This document shows, one piece after another, positions 20,988 to 27,310 of a DNA stretch of 36,286 nucleotides (within the stretch, counting starts at the first letter, position 1; each line of letters begins with the position of its first letter). The stretch is taken from positions 1 through 36,286 of IMG/VR virus record IMGVR_UViG_3300042507_003910. The stretch is one strand, 5' to 3'. Position numbers and translations under genes: made by a program. The DNA comes from a virus. The notes beneath the pieces were generated by a model. That model was given only the letters and a program-made list of their open reading frames with translations, was not told the DNA's origin and searched no databases.

Positions 20988-21028
20988 CTCTATTTTTCTC
21001 TGATAGACCCGGGGAGTATTTTTATTTC

Positions 21029-21295
21029 CTAGAGAGGAGTCTGATTTTCTGGGAGGAATTTATGCATACTAAGGTAATTTACTAGCTCATCTGCACTAAT
21101 CGCGCATTCAAATACTAGATTATTATTCCCTAGATTAAGTAAATTATATAAATAATTATCATTCCCTAAGTTAAGTAATCTACTTAGATAATTCTTATTG
21201 CAAAAACTCATAATCCTGTGTCTAGTACCCCACTGATCTACTAGAGGGATTTTATCCCTAATATCTTTTTCTTCAAACTCAACCGTGATTTTCAT
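21029..21295 (-). CDS. Small protein with a duplicated NLGN motif, 88 aa
   Basis: MKITVEFEEKDIRDKIPLVD, then two 12-residue repeats YLSRLLNLGNDN and YLYNLLNLGNNN (about 36-59), a tandem 36-bp DNA duplication. The start is in an ATGA overlap with the 36-aa membrane ORF upstream. Function unknown. Confidence 0.6.
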   Translation of the reverse strand: MKITVEFEEKDIRDKIPLVDQWGTRHRIMSFCNKNYLSRLLNLGNDNYLYNLLNLGNNNLVFECAISADELVNYLSMHKFLPENQTPL

Positions 21296-21402
21296 TTTTT
21301 AAGCTCCTCATACGCTGCTATAATAAACCACCCTAGTGCTCCAACGTATTGCTGATGGAACAATAGAGTGATTCCGATAATTGTTGATAAAATTGTTAAC
21401 AA
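21292..21402 (-). CDS. Tiny membrane protein, 36 aa
   Basis: TTG start at 21402 with Shine-Dalgarno AAGGAG 6 bp upstream: MLTILSTIIGITLLFHQQYV, then ALGWFIIAAYEELKK. Two short hydrophobic segments. The ATGA overlap with the next gene and the overlap with the ligase stop (21396) support translation. It resembles in design the other small membrane ORFs at 23495 and 24033. Confidence 0.55.
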   Translation of the reverse strand: MLTILSTIIGITLLFHQQYVGALGWFIIAAYEELKK

Positions 21403-22169
21403 AAATAACTCCTTATGAAAGCTAGTCGCTCTTGTTCTGTTAGGTTTTTAGGCATTTGTGCTAATAAAGGAGTGAATTCTTCATCTAGAGATAATTGCTT
21501 GTTAGATCTAGCAATAGCCTTAGACTGTAAGTAGTAAGGTGACTTAACTTTTAGATTAGTTGAACCATAAACACAAAAGCCTTCGTGCTTTACTGTTTTG
21601 AGTGAATCTAGCAAATCGCCAAAAACGGCTGAACCGTACTCCGGACGCAGCCAACCGTGGAACTCTGCTAAATCGTTAAGGAAATCTTCTTTCTCTAGGC
21701 TTGTATTGTAAGGCTTGTTGGTATGTAAATCTCGAATACCAATCAAATAAGCACCTGGCTTTTCTACAATAATATGAGGATCGTTAGGATGACAAATCTC
21801 AAATAAAAGCGTTCCAGTCATCTTTGTAGGATGCAGAAACTCTCTAGCCATTTTGGTAAAGTCAGAATCGAAAGAACCTGTCGTAGTTACTAGATCTTTA
21901 GTTTGTGCCGCCATGAATCCATTATACTTCTTAACCCACAGAATCTTTTCTGTTAAAGGAATTGTCGTATTGTTTTCCTGATAATTAAAAATCTTAGTGA
22001 AAGGTCGGGAAACGATATTATCTTCCTCATCAACTACAATACCTCTACACTCTTGGAGATTTGGGGTCCAGAGGTTATCATAGAATACCTTACGCTTATA
22101 CTTAATGATTCTTAGATTATCTTTATGCTTAACTGTTACAAGTTCTGGCTGCTCTACTTTAAATTTCAT
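21396..22169 (-). CDS. RNA ligase, T4 Rnl1-like, 257 aa
   Basis: A nucleotidyltransferase with the adenylylation motif KYNG (Lys81), preceded by ECRGIVVDEEDNIVSRPFTK, typical of the T4 Rnl1 family. Motif IV is EGFCVYG and motif V LKVKSPYYL. It would join 3'-OH and 5'-phosphate RNA ends, as in repair of tRNAs cut by host anticodon nucleases. At 257 residues it is shorter than T4 Rnl1 (374) and probably lacks the C-terminal tRNA-specificity domain. The ATG at 22169 forms an ATGA overlap with the upstream gene. Confidence 0.85.
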   Translation of the reverse strand: MKFKVEQPELVTVKHKDNLRIIKYKRKVFYDNLWTPNLQECRGIVVDEEDNIVSRPFTKIFNYQENNTTIPLTEKILWVKKYNGFMAAQTKDLVTTTGSFDSDFTKMAREFLHPTKMTGTLLFEICHPNDPHIIVEKPGAYLIGIRDLHTNKPYNTSLEKEDFLNDLAEFHGWLRPEYGSAVFGDLLDSLKTVKHEGFCVYGSTNLKVKSPYYLQSKAIARSNKQLSLDEEFTPLLAQMPKNLTEQERLAFIRSYFC

Positions 22170-22375
22170 AAGTTTGGTCTCAATAAAGAGTAAGTTGAAA
22201 TCCATTCATTTTCTAGTACATAGAAAAAGAAGAATTTGCGTTTAATTAGACGATAAGAATTAGTATAACACTTATTACGTAGGTCTATAGCTGGTCTACA
22301 CAACTCGTCTAAAACCCACATATCATTAAACTGATCTTTATAAACTTTATGCTTAATTGAACTCCATAGTTTCAT
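22166..22375 (-). CDS. Small basic protein, 69 aa
   Basis: MKLWSSIKHKVYKDQFNDMW, basic and aromatic, with the run KRKFFFFYVLENEWIS. It has ATGA overlaps with both neighbours and lies directly before the RNA ligase, so the two are translationally coupled. No recognised domain. Confidence 0.6.
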   Translation of the reverse strand: MKLWSSIKHKVYKDQFNDMWVLDELCRPAIDLRNKCYTNSYRLIKRKFFFFYVLENEWISTYSLLRPNL

Positions 22376-22530
22376 TTCTTAGTTACCCCAAATTTTAGCT
22401 CAATGTGATATGCAACCTCAATAGCGACTGCATAATCTAACCCTACATCATCTACTAGCATTTTTACTAGTTCTTGATGCACTAGCATTTCTTGCTTTAG
22501 ATCATCTATTTGCTCAGTTACTGTTTTCAT
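22372..22530 (-). CDS. Small helical protein, 52 aa
   Basis: ATG at 22530: MKTVTEQIDDLKQEMLVHQE, a predicted coiled coil with heptad-like Leu/Val, ending FGVTKK. ATGA overlaps on both sides (22375 and 22530) make translation very likely. Function unknown. Confidence 0.6.
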   Translation of the reverse strand: MKTVTEQIDDLKQEMLVHQELVKMLVDDVGLDYAVAIEVAYHIELKFGVTKK

Positions 22531-22757
22531 TCTTGTGTAAACTCCCATTCAGTGATAAACTTATCAAGTTGAATAAGTTGATATTCGTAATAATCTACTA
22601 GAAAAGCTTGAAGCTCTTCTTTAGTTTCAATGCCCCACCACGGGGCATCAAATGAATCAGCTCTCCTACCATCCTCACCCCAAATTGTTACATATGCTTG
22701 AGTGAAGAACTCACCATCAGCCGACGGATATTCATATTGAGTATAAACTGCTTTCAT
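22527..22757 (-). CDS. Small paralogous protein, MKAVY family member A, 76 aa
   Basis: MKAVYTQYEYPSADGEFFTQ, then VTIWGEDG, DSFDAPWWG and a C-terminal helix ending DKFITEWEF. It is a clear paralogue of the next gene upstream (22754-22966), which has the same motifs in order. The ATG at 22757 gives an ATGA overlap. Family and function unknown. Confidence 0.65.
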   Translation of the reverse strand: MKAVYTQYEYPSADGEFFTQAYVTIWGEDGRRADSFDAPWWGIETKEELQAFLVDYYEYQLIQLDKFITEWEFTQE

Positions 22758-22966
22758 TTGATTTCCCATTCAGTAATGTCTTTGAATTTATCTAAAGTAA
22801 ACTCATAGCGATCAGACACAAAATCTATCAGTTCATCAATAGAAGTTATATCGGTTGGAGCATCAAAACTATCTACGTAGCTACCATTATCCCAAATTGT
22901 TACTTCTGCTTCAGTGTACTTATCACCCCAATATGACTTCTCAAAGACTTCATAAACTGCTTTCAT
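22754..22966 (-). CDS. Small paralogous protein, MKAVY family member B, 70 aa
   Basis: MKAVYEVFEKSYWGDKYTEA, VTIWDNGSYVDSFDAP and DKFKDITEWEIK. The Shine-Dalgarno AAGGAAG 5 bp from the ATG at 22966 fixes the start. Tandem duplicate of the 22527-22757 gene. Confidence 0.65.
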   Translation of the reverse strand: MKAVYEVFEKSYWGDKYTEAEVTIWDNGSYVDSFDAPTDITSIDELIDFVSDRYEFTLDKFKDITEWEIK

Positions 22967-22967
22967 T

Positions 22968-23168
22968 TTACTTCCTTCCAAATTTTTCTAGTAAAGCAGC
23001 TTTTGATTCAATCAAGTGACAGTAAAGAGTACGATAAGTAATCTCAAATCTAGCATCCGTACTATCTTCAATTGCTTTTAAAAGCTTAGCTTCTTCTTTA
23101 CGATGACGTTCAATATCAGCATTGAGTCCTAGAGGTTTCTTGGGGTTATCCCAGAAATATTTGCCCAT
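22968..23168 (-). CDS. Small charged helical protein, 66 aa
   Basis: MGKYFWDNPKKPLGLNADIE, then a charged helix RHRKEEAKLLKAIEDS and a short C-terminal helix. First gene after the promoter at 23201-23229. The ATG at 23168 has AAGGTG at a good distance; a GTG 9 bp upstream is less likely. Function unknown. Confidence 0.6.
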   Translation of the reverse strand: MGKYFWDNPKKPLGLNADIERHRKEEAKLLKAIEDSTDARFEITYRTLYCHLIESKAALLEKFGRK

Positions 23169-23200
23169 TTCTTTCACCTTTAGCGCAATTCAGAAATTAT

Positions 23201-23254
23201 ATTATACGGCAAAACGCAAATAGGCTCAAGCTAAGAAATCTTAACCTGAGCCTA
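23201..23254 (-). promoter_or_regulatory. Composite terminator-promoter, copy 1
   Basis: On the minus strand arms TAGGCTCA and TGAGCCTA (23247-23254 and 23221-23228) form a hairpin. The bases TTGAGC of the second arm also serve as a -35 box (23224-23229), 17 bp before TATAAT (23201-23206). The same design occurs at 24987-25038 and 30693-30740. Confidence 0.7.
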
Positions 23255-23274
23255 CCGGGGGTATATAAAAAATT

Positions 23275-23514
23275 TCATTTAAGTAGTCTACTTCGTGGGG
23301 GCCCCCAAATATCCACAGTTTCTTCTGGAATAAGTTGCTGAAGCTCCATTAGAGCAACAATTACTCTTTCTGGAAAGCCTTGCCTGTCAATACGATCTTG
23401 TAGTAAGAGCTTATTCAGATATACCGGGCACTCTGGGGTACCCCAAATTGCATGAATTCGGTATGCAATATCAAAGTAACCAGAATCTATAATTTCACCT
23501 AAAAGTTCTTTCAT
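23275..23514 (-). CDS. Small protein of unknown function, 79 aa
   Basis: ATG at 23514 with Shine-Dalgarno AGGAAAC: MKELLGEIIDSGYFDIAYRI, helical with acidic and hydrophobic faces, and ETVDIWGPPRSRLLK at the end. The last gene before the composite terminator. No recognised domain. Confidence 0.6.
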   Translation of the reverse strand: MKELLGEIIDSGYFDIAYRIHAIWGTPECPVYLNKLLLQDRIDRQGFPERVIVALMELQQLIPEETVDIWGPPRSRLLK

Positions 23515-23665
23515 TTTGTTTCCTAGAGCAAGTACATTGATCACCAAAAGCTAACGCTAGTGACATTCCGAAAGCTACAAACCACGCGATAGCAGCAGAA
23601 TATTCACCAAAAATTAAATTTATTACAAATGAGGTAAAGGTTATCACTAACATTAGAGAGTTCAT
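23495..23665 (-). CDS. Small membrane protein, 56 aa
   Basis: ATG at 23665 in an ATGA overlap: MNSLMLVITFTSFVINLIFG, then EYSAAIAWFVAFGMSLALAF, two membrane helices, and a Cys-containing basic tail. Its end overlaps the next gene by 20 bp. Function unknown. Confidence 0.55.
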   Translation of the reverse strand: MNSLMLVITFTSFVINLIFGEYSAAIAWFVAFGMSLALAFGDQCTCSRKQNERTFR

Positions 23666-23853
23666 GTAACCACCCTAGTTTCATGGAAATCCTTAATCTC
23701 TGTAGATTCATACCAAAAGTACCTATCGGGAAAGCTTTCATTCCGCAAGTATATTTCAGTACCTGCTTTTGATTCACTAAGATAGATGCCTTCAATAGTA
23801 CTAGGAGAATCTACTTCATAATTATCACCGGACATAAGTACATATGCTTTCAT
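23662..23853 (-). CDS. Small protein, possible DUF7336-like, 63 aa
   Basis: MKAYVLMSGDNYEVDSPSTI, then EGIYLSESKAGTEIYL and an aromatic C-terminal strand. The beta-alpha-beta outline with YVL near the start and a SES/EKA-type helix is like small phage DUF7336-type proteins; this is weak. ATGA overlaps with both neighbours. Confidence 0.6.
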   Translation of the reverse strand: MKAYVLMSGDNYEVDSPSTIEGIYLSESKAGTEIYLRNESFPDRYFWYESTEIKDFHETRVVT

Positions 23854-24020
23854 TCTTGAACCTCAAATGGGTAGAAATAGTAGGATACAGAATCATCCCC
23901 AATTTCTTTGGCTCGGGCCTTTAGTTGCTCACACTTCAAAATAGCCCCCTTCTCTGTCTCATGAAGACTACATACCTCTCGATCATAGGGACTCTCTTCA
24001 ACAACAACGTAGATTTTCAT
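23850..24020 (-). CDS. Small protein, related in pattern to 23662-23853, 56 aa
   Basis: ATG at 24020: MKIYVVVEESPYDREVCSLH, then ETEKGAILKCEQLKARAKEI and a Tyr/Phe-rich end PFEVQE. Same beta-helix-beta outline as the adjacent gene, so a diverged duplicate is possible. ATGA overlap at 23850-23853. Confidence 0.6.
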   Translation of the reverse strand: MKIYVVVEESPYDREVCSLHETEKGAILKCEQLKARAKEIGDDSVSYYFYPFEVQE

Positions 24021-24032
24021 TCAATTTCCAAT

Positions 24033-24179
24033 CTAATTAAAAGTTTTGCTAGCCCATAAAGAACCAGCGGCTAACCAACCAAGTGCAGAGTGTATATGTG
24101 CATACTCATTACCTCCAAATAGAGCCCAAATAGCGTTGACTACACATATTACTATCATTAGTAAGGTTATATTATTCAT
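24033..24179 (-). CDS. Small membrane protein, 48 aa
   Basis: ATG at 24179 in an ATGA overlap with the kinase gene: MNNITLLMIVICVVNAIWAL, then ALGWLAAGSLWASKTFN. Two hydrophobic segments and a GALGW-like motif shared with the 36-aa ORF at 21292 (GALGWFI). Function unknown. Confidence 0.55.
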   Translation of the reverse strand: MNNITLLMIVICVVNAIWALFGGNEYAHIHSALGWLAAGSLWASKTFN

Positions 24180-24550
24180 TTAATTTCCTCAAATCTAGCC
24201 CGCATAGCCAGAACCTTCTCTAGTGGTACGCCATGAATATTTTTGAAAGTTCCTTTACACTCAATAATCTCGTATGGAAACCCCAAATCGATATACTTTT
24301 GAAGCGTCCACAATTTGATAAAAGTATTGGAAACGGCCACATTCAAGCCCGCCTCTAGGGCTTCCTTAGTTCGGCGAAGACACCAAGCCTGTGCTACAGG
24401 TAGAGCGGTGGGGTCAAATACGTAACCTAAGACTTTACCTTCGAAAAACATATCAGCTTCGTAATGCACATCAGCTTTACCTTGCTTTAGTAGTTCTTTA
24501 GCTAGAGTAGTTTTACCAGAACCGGGCCAACCTCTAATTAGGTACAACAT
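24176..24550 (-). CDS. P-loop kinase, polynucleotide-kinase-like, 124 aa
   Basis: Walker A GWPGSGKTT at residues 7-15 (Lys13, Thr14), then VHYEADMFFEG, as in the T4 Pnkp kinase module and related AAA_33 kinases, and a lid-like segment AWCLRRTKEALEAGLNVAVS. It probably phosphorylates 5'-OH nucleic acid ends or a small substrate. It lacks a phosphatase domain. With the RNA ligases at 21396 and 33737 it could complete an RNA-repair set. Confidence 0.75.
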   Translation of the reverse strand: MLYLIRGWPGSGKTTLAKELLKQGKADVHYEADMFFEGKVLGYVFDPTALPVAQAWCLRRTKEALEAGLNVAVSNTFIKLWTLQKYIDLGFPYEIIECKGTFKNIHGVPLEKVLAMRARFEEIK

Positions 24551-24798
24551 TAATTACTCCTACATTCTAGTTTAATATACTTAAAATCCCTCAGACTATG
24601 GTAATAAGAAGCATTCTGACACTCCTTTATTACCTCATCCCAATCATTATACTTAGTACTATCGGGCCCTTTTGGTATAGACTTTAGACATTGAATGAAT
24701 AATTCACTTCTCATACATTGATCAACACCATTAGTCACAGGAGCACAACCTACTAGGAATGCAGAAAGTACTATTGCTTTAATTATTGGGATGAGCAT
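24550..24798 (-). CDS. Small Cys-rich lipoprotein, 82 aa
   Basis: The N-terminus MLIPIIKAIVLSAFLVGCAP is a signal peptide with lipobox LVGC, so the mature protein would be lipid-anchored at Cys18. The exported part has four Cys and the motif YNDWDEVIKEC. An ATG at 24816 (MRKFLL) is an alternative start with a more basic n-region. The stop overlaps the kinase start (TAATG). Phage lipoproteins of this size can block superinfection or act in lysis; not determined. Confidence 0.65.
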   Translation of the reverse strand: MLIPIIKAIVLSAFLVGCAPVTNGVDQCMRSELFIQCLKSIPKGPDSTKYNDWDEVIKECQNASYYHSLRDFKYIKLECRSN

Positions 24799-24958
24799 AA
24801 GAAGGAATTTCCTCATATAGGTGAGTAGCAAAAGAAGGTTGCTTGATACGAATCTCAATATCTTCACCATTCTTTAAGTATTTCTTAGCTGCTTGCAATG
24901 CAATCTCTAGCGAAATGAAAGAGTCATTGAAGTAGCCGTTTACATATAATTTATACAT
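24779..24958 (-). CDS. Small protein of unknown function, 59 aa
   Basis: ATG at 24958 with Shine-Dalgarno GGAAAGGAA: MYKLYVNGYFNDSFISLEIA, then ALQAAKKYLKNGEDIEIRIK, a beta-alpha-beta outline. First gene after the composite promoter at 24987-25038. Confidence 0.6.
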   Translation of the reverse strand: MYKLYVNGYFNDSFISLEIALQAAKKYLKNGEDIEIRIKQPSFATHLYEEIPSYAHPNN

Positions 24959-24986
24959 TATTGTTCCTTTCCAAATCATAAATAAT

Positions 24987-25038
24987 ATTATAAGGCATAA
25001 AGCAAAAAGCCTCAAGCTAGAAATTCTTCGCTTGAGGC
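24987..25038 (-). promoter_or_regulatory. Composite terminator-promoter, copy 2
   Basis: Arms GCCTCAAGC and GCTTGAGGC (25030-25038 and 25009-25017) followed by TTTTTGC form a terminator. TTGAGG of the second arm is also the -35 (25010-25015), and the T-tract is part of the 17-bp spacer before TATAAT (24987-24992). Confidence 0.75.
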
Positions 25039-25043
25039 GTTTA

Positions 25044-25238
25044 TTACTCCTCGTTTACTGGAGGAGTAACCTTATGACACATAACCTTATACGATTTTAG
25101 GTCTGTTTTACGATAAGTATCTGTAACTGCCATAGCTACATTCATACAGTCTGTAAAATTATGATAGAATAACGTTGGGGTTTGATAAGTACTGCCGTTA
25201 GACAATACTAGAGACATAATTAATACAAAACTATACAT
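25044..25238 (-). CDS. Small exported protein, 64 aa
   Basis: MYSFVLIMSLVLSNGSTYQT has a short hydrophobic N-terminus that could be a signal peptide. Two Cys in the mature part (TDCMNV and VMCHKV) could form a disulfide. Last gene before the terminator at 25009-25038. Function unknown; a periplasmic role is inferred. Confidence 0.55.
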   Translation of the reverse strand: MYSFVLIMSLVLSNGSTYQTPTLFYHNFTDCMNVAMAVTDTYRKTDLKSYKVMCHKVTPPVNEE

Positions 25239-25241
25239 AAT

Positions 25242-25598
25242 TTAATCCCATGAAACAATATAAGAATCACCATAATAAGAGATATTACCAATTATTAATT
25301 TAAACCCATCAGCTCTAAGTTGCTCAATAGTATCCTCCCAAATTGGTCTACTCATTAATCTAATCGAGCTACCACCTTCACTAACTTGTTTAGAGATAAG
25401 AGCTCTAATTCTAGTAAGCTCTGCATCTTTAGCTTCTTTCTTAGCTTGTTCGGCTGCGGATAACTTTACTGGTGCTTTATTAAGTTCATTGATGAAATCA
25501 ATAACATTATCAATCTTCTGTGGGTTACTTAACCAGAAGTCTATACTTGCTTCCGCAAGTTTAGAATTTAGCACACTAATAGTGTAATTCTTAACCAT
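25242..25598 (-). CDS. Hypothetical phage protein, 118 aa
   Basis: MVKNYTISVLNSKLAEASID, a charged central helix (SAAEQAKKEAKDAELTRIRA) and a C-terminal strand region GNISYYGDSYIVSWD. It overlaps the thyX stop by 8 bp. No recognised domain. Confidence 0.6.
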   Translation of the reverse strand: MVKNYTISVLNSKLAEASIDFWLSNPQKIDNVIDFINELNKAPVKLSAAEQAKKEAKDAELTRIRALISKQVSEGGSSIRLMSRPIWEDTIEQLRADGFKLIIGNISYYGDSYIVSWD

Positions 25599-26394
25599 TA
25601 TTAAATTTCTCCATAAATTCTCTTGCCTCTGTTTTTGAAAGACATACTCTTGCTATTTCATCTAATGACTCAATAGACACATTAGTTTTAAGTACATCCC
25701 ACAGAAGCTCCATTTCCTTAGCGGAGAATGTTCTAGCATTAACAACGTAATCGTTGAAAGCTTCAACAGTTAGAGGAACATGAGGAGTAATCAAATCAAG
25801 CATAGCCTTAGCATATTCTTGAATCTCTGCCTGAGCATGTGAATGGTTGCGTAGACGAATATAGTGTAGTAGATTATGAAGATCAATCTTCCAGTACATC
25901 TCTGTATAAAGATTAATAGGAAGAATCATCCTAGCCATTTCCCTAGAAACACCATTTTCAATGGCTTCTTCATAATCATTATACGCCTCATATGAAGATT
26001 CTGCTAGAATTGCTGCAAAATGACTATTATCTAGAACACCTTCTGAACATTGCTTATTCTTATCTGATTGACCCCTAATCGCAGAGGGCAGATAAAACTC
26101 ATCAGGCATAACAGAATAACGTGCTGACATTTCGTTCACATTTGCTGTACGATGGCGAATATGCTGCCTAGCAATATAAATAGGCATTTTAAGATGGAAC
26201 TTAAATTCAACCATTTCTAGAGGCGATGTGTGTTTATGACGCAGAAGATAACGAATTAATCCACGATCCTCATTCACAGTCTTAGTACCTTCACCATAAG
26301 ATACCCTAGCAGCTTGCACAATTGCAGAGTCACTACCCATAACATCTACTAGACGCACAAAGCCTTTATCTAGTACATTAATCTTATCACGCAT
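25591..26394 (-). CDS. thyX: Flavin-dependent thymidylate synthase ThyX, 267 aa
   Basis: Converts dUMP to dTMP using methylene-tetrahydrofolate, FAD and NADPH. The ThyX signature RHR-x7-S is present at residues 80-90, with the FAD-site neighbourhood HKHTSPLEMVEFKF before it and EIQEYAKAMLDLI near the end. The length is usual for the family. It overlaps both neighbours and supplies thymidine for replication of an AT-rich genome. It draws on the cell's reduced nicotinamide pool, which the nearby NAD+ genes could support. Confidence 0.95.
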   Translation of the reverse strand: MRDKINVLDKGFVRLVDVMGSDSAIVQAARVSYGEGTKTVNEDRGLIRYLLRHKHTSPLEMVEFKFHLKMPIYIARQHIRHRTANVNEMSARYSVMPDEFYLPSAIRGQSDKNKQCSEGVLDNSHFAAILAESSYEAYNDYEEAIENGVSREMARMILPINLYTEMYWKIDLHNLLHYIRLRNHSHAQAEIQEYAKAMLDLITPHVPLTVEAFNDYVVNARTFSAKEMELLWDVLKTNVSIESLDEIARVCLSKTEAREFMEKFNNG

Positions 26395-26695
26395 CTTTTA
26401 TCGCTGCCTCCCATAAGTCATCAAAAGAGTTAATATCAATTTCTTCACCATTAATCCAGATTTTGCTTGATTCTTGGTCAGTTTCATATAACCACCAAGT
26501 AACCCAATCGTATGCTGATTCTCCAACAAGGGTAATAAACATATCATTAAAAAGGTCAGTAAACTCATCAGGTACTAAGCCAATAATAAAGTTATCCGCA
26601 TTAAGAGCTTGAAGTGCCTCACCTAAAGCTTCTTCCTTAGCTCTAGAATCATTAATTACTCTGATATAGCGTTCGCACAATTCTTTTTTCATCAT
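26387..26695 (-). CDS. Acidic hypothetical protein, 102 aa
   Basis: MMKKELCERYIRVINDSRAK, then an acidic body with EFTDLFNDMF and ending in DSFDDLWEAAIKDA. ATGA overlap with the upstream gene and an 8-bp overlap with thyX. No recognised domain. Confidence 0.6.
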   Translation of the reverse strand: MMKKELCERYIRVINDSRAKEEALGEALQALNADNFIIGLVPDEFTDLFNDMFITLVGESAYDWVTWWLYETDQESSKIWINGEEIDINSFDDLWEAAIKDA

Positions 26696-26922
26696 ACATC
26701 CTCTAAAAAGTCGTAGGAAGCTTCAAAAATTTCTTTGTCACAGATATAGTGTTCACCTTTAATACCGCGCATTAAGTAATCCCCCTCCTTACCCTGAGCA
26801 TAATCACCTTCTAGTGACTTAACTCGGAAAGGGTAGTTAATTTGCAGCGCATGAACAATAATTGGCCTCTTTACACATTCTTTTAGACCAATATTATCTT
26901 CGAATGTATCAAATGTTTTCAA
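26692..26922 (-). CDS. PGDYG-like small phage protein, 76 aa
   Basis: Contains GDYAQGKEGDYLMRGIKGEH and YICDKEIFEASY, resembling the PGDYG-type domain common in phages, of unknown function. ATGA overlap with the gene upstream. Confidence 0.6.
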   Translation of the reverse strand: MKTFDTFEDNIGLKECVKRPIIVHALQINYPFRVKSLEGDYAQGKEGDYLMRGIKGEHYICDKEIFEASYDFLEDV

Positions 26923-27125
26923 CCGTGTTCTCCTTGAATTTCTTTAATAGCTCCTTCTGGGAAGAAGCCTCTCCTAATGTAAGTTCCTAATATGGAAAGA
27001 GTCACAACCTCTAGTCTTAGAGAACCACTGGTACTAATGTACCAGCGGCCTGTAAGATAACCATAAAAGTCTGGTGCTTCTTCTGGTACTATATATACTT
27101 CAACAAGTTTACTAGGTCTTAACAA
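26919..27125 (-). CDS. Small paralogous protein, TGRW family member A, 68 aa
   Basis: MLRPSKLVEVYIVPEEAPDF, then YLTGRWYIS, LRLEVVTL and IKEIQGEHG. The same motifs in order occur in the adjacent 27119-27310 product, so these are tandem duplicates. Overlaps of 7 bp and 4 bp with neighbours. Function unknown. Confidence 0.6.
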   Translation of the reverse strand: MLRPSKLVEVYIVPEEAPDFYGYLTGRWYISTSGSLRLEVVTLSILGTYIRRGFFPEGAIKEIQGEHG

Positions 27126-27310
27126 GAGCGTTCTCCTTGAATTTCTTTCAGTCTATTGTAATCAACAAACTCATAGATTGGAATAAATAGTAATTTATAT
27201 TTTACTACTTCTATATATAAGTCATGTTTACCAGCAAACCACCTACCAGTTATGTAGACAGTTTCCTGGTAGTCTAGTAGTACTGGAGGGCATTTACTCT
27301 TCAACCCCAT
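27119..27310 (-). CDS. Small paralogous protein, TGRW family member B, 63 aa
   Basis: MGLKSKCPPVLLDYQETVYI, TGRWFAG, LYIEVVKYK and LKEIQGERSC. The start overlaps the end of the NAMPT gene by 10 bp, so expression is coupled to NAD+ synthesis. Predicted beta-rich. Function unknown. Confidence 0.6.
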   Translation of the reverse strand: MGLKSKCPPVLLDYQETVYITGRWFAGKHDLYIEVVKYKLLFIPIYEFVDYNRLKEIQGERSC

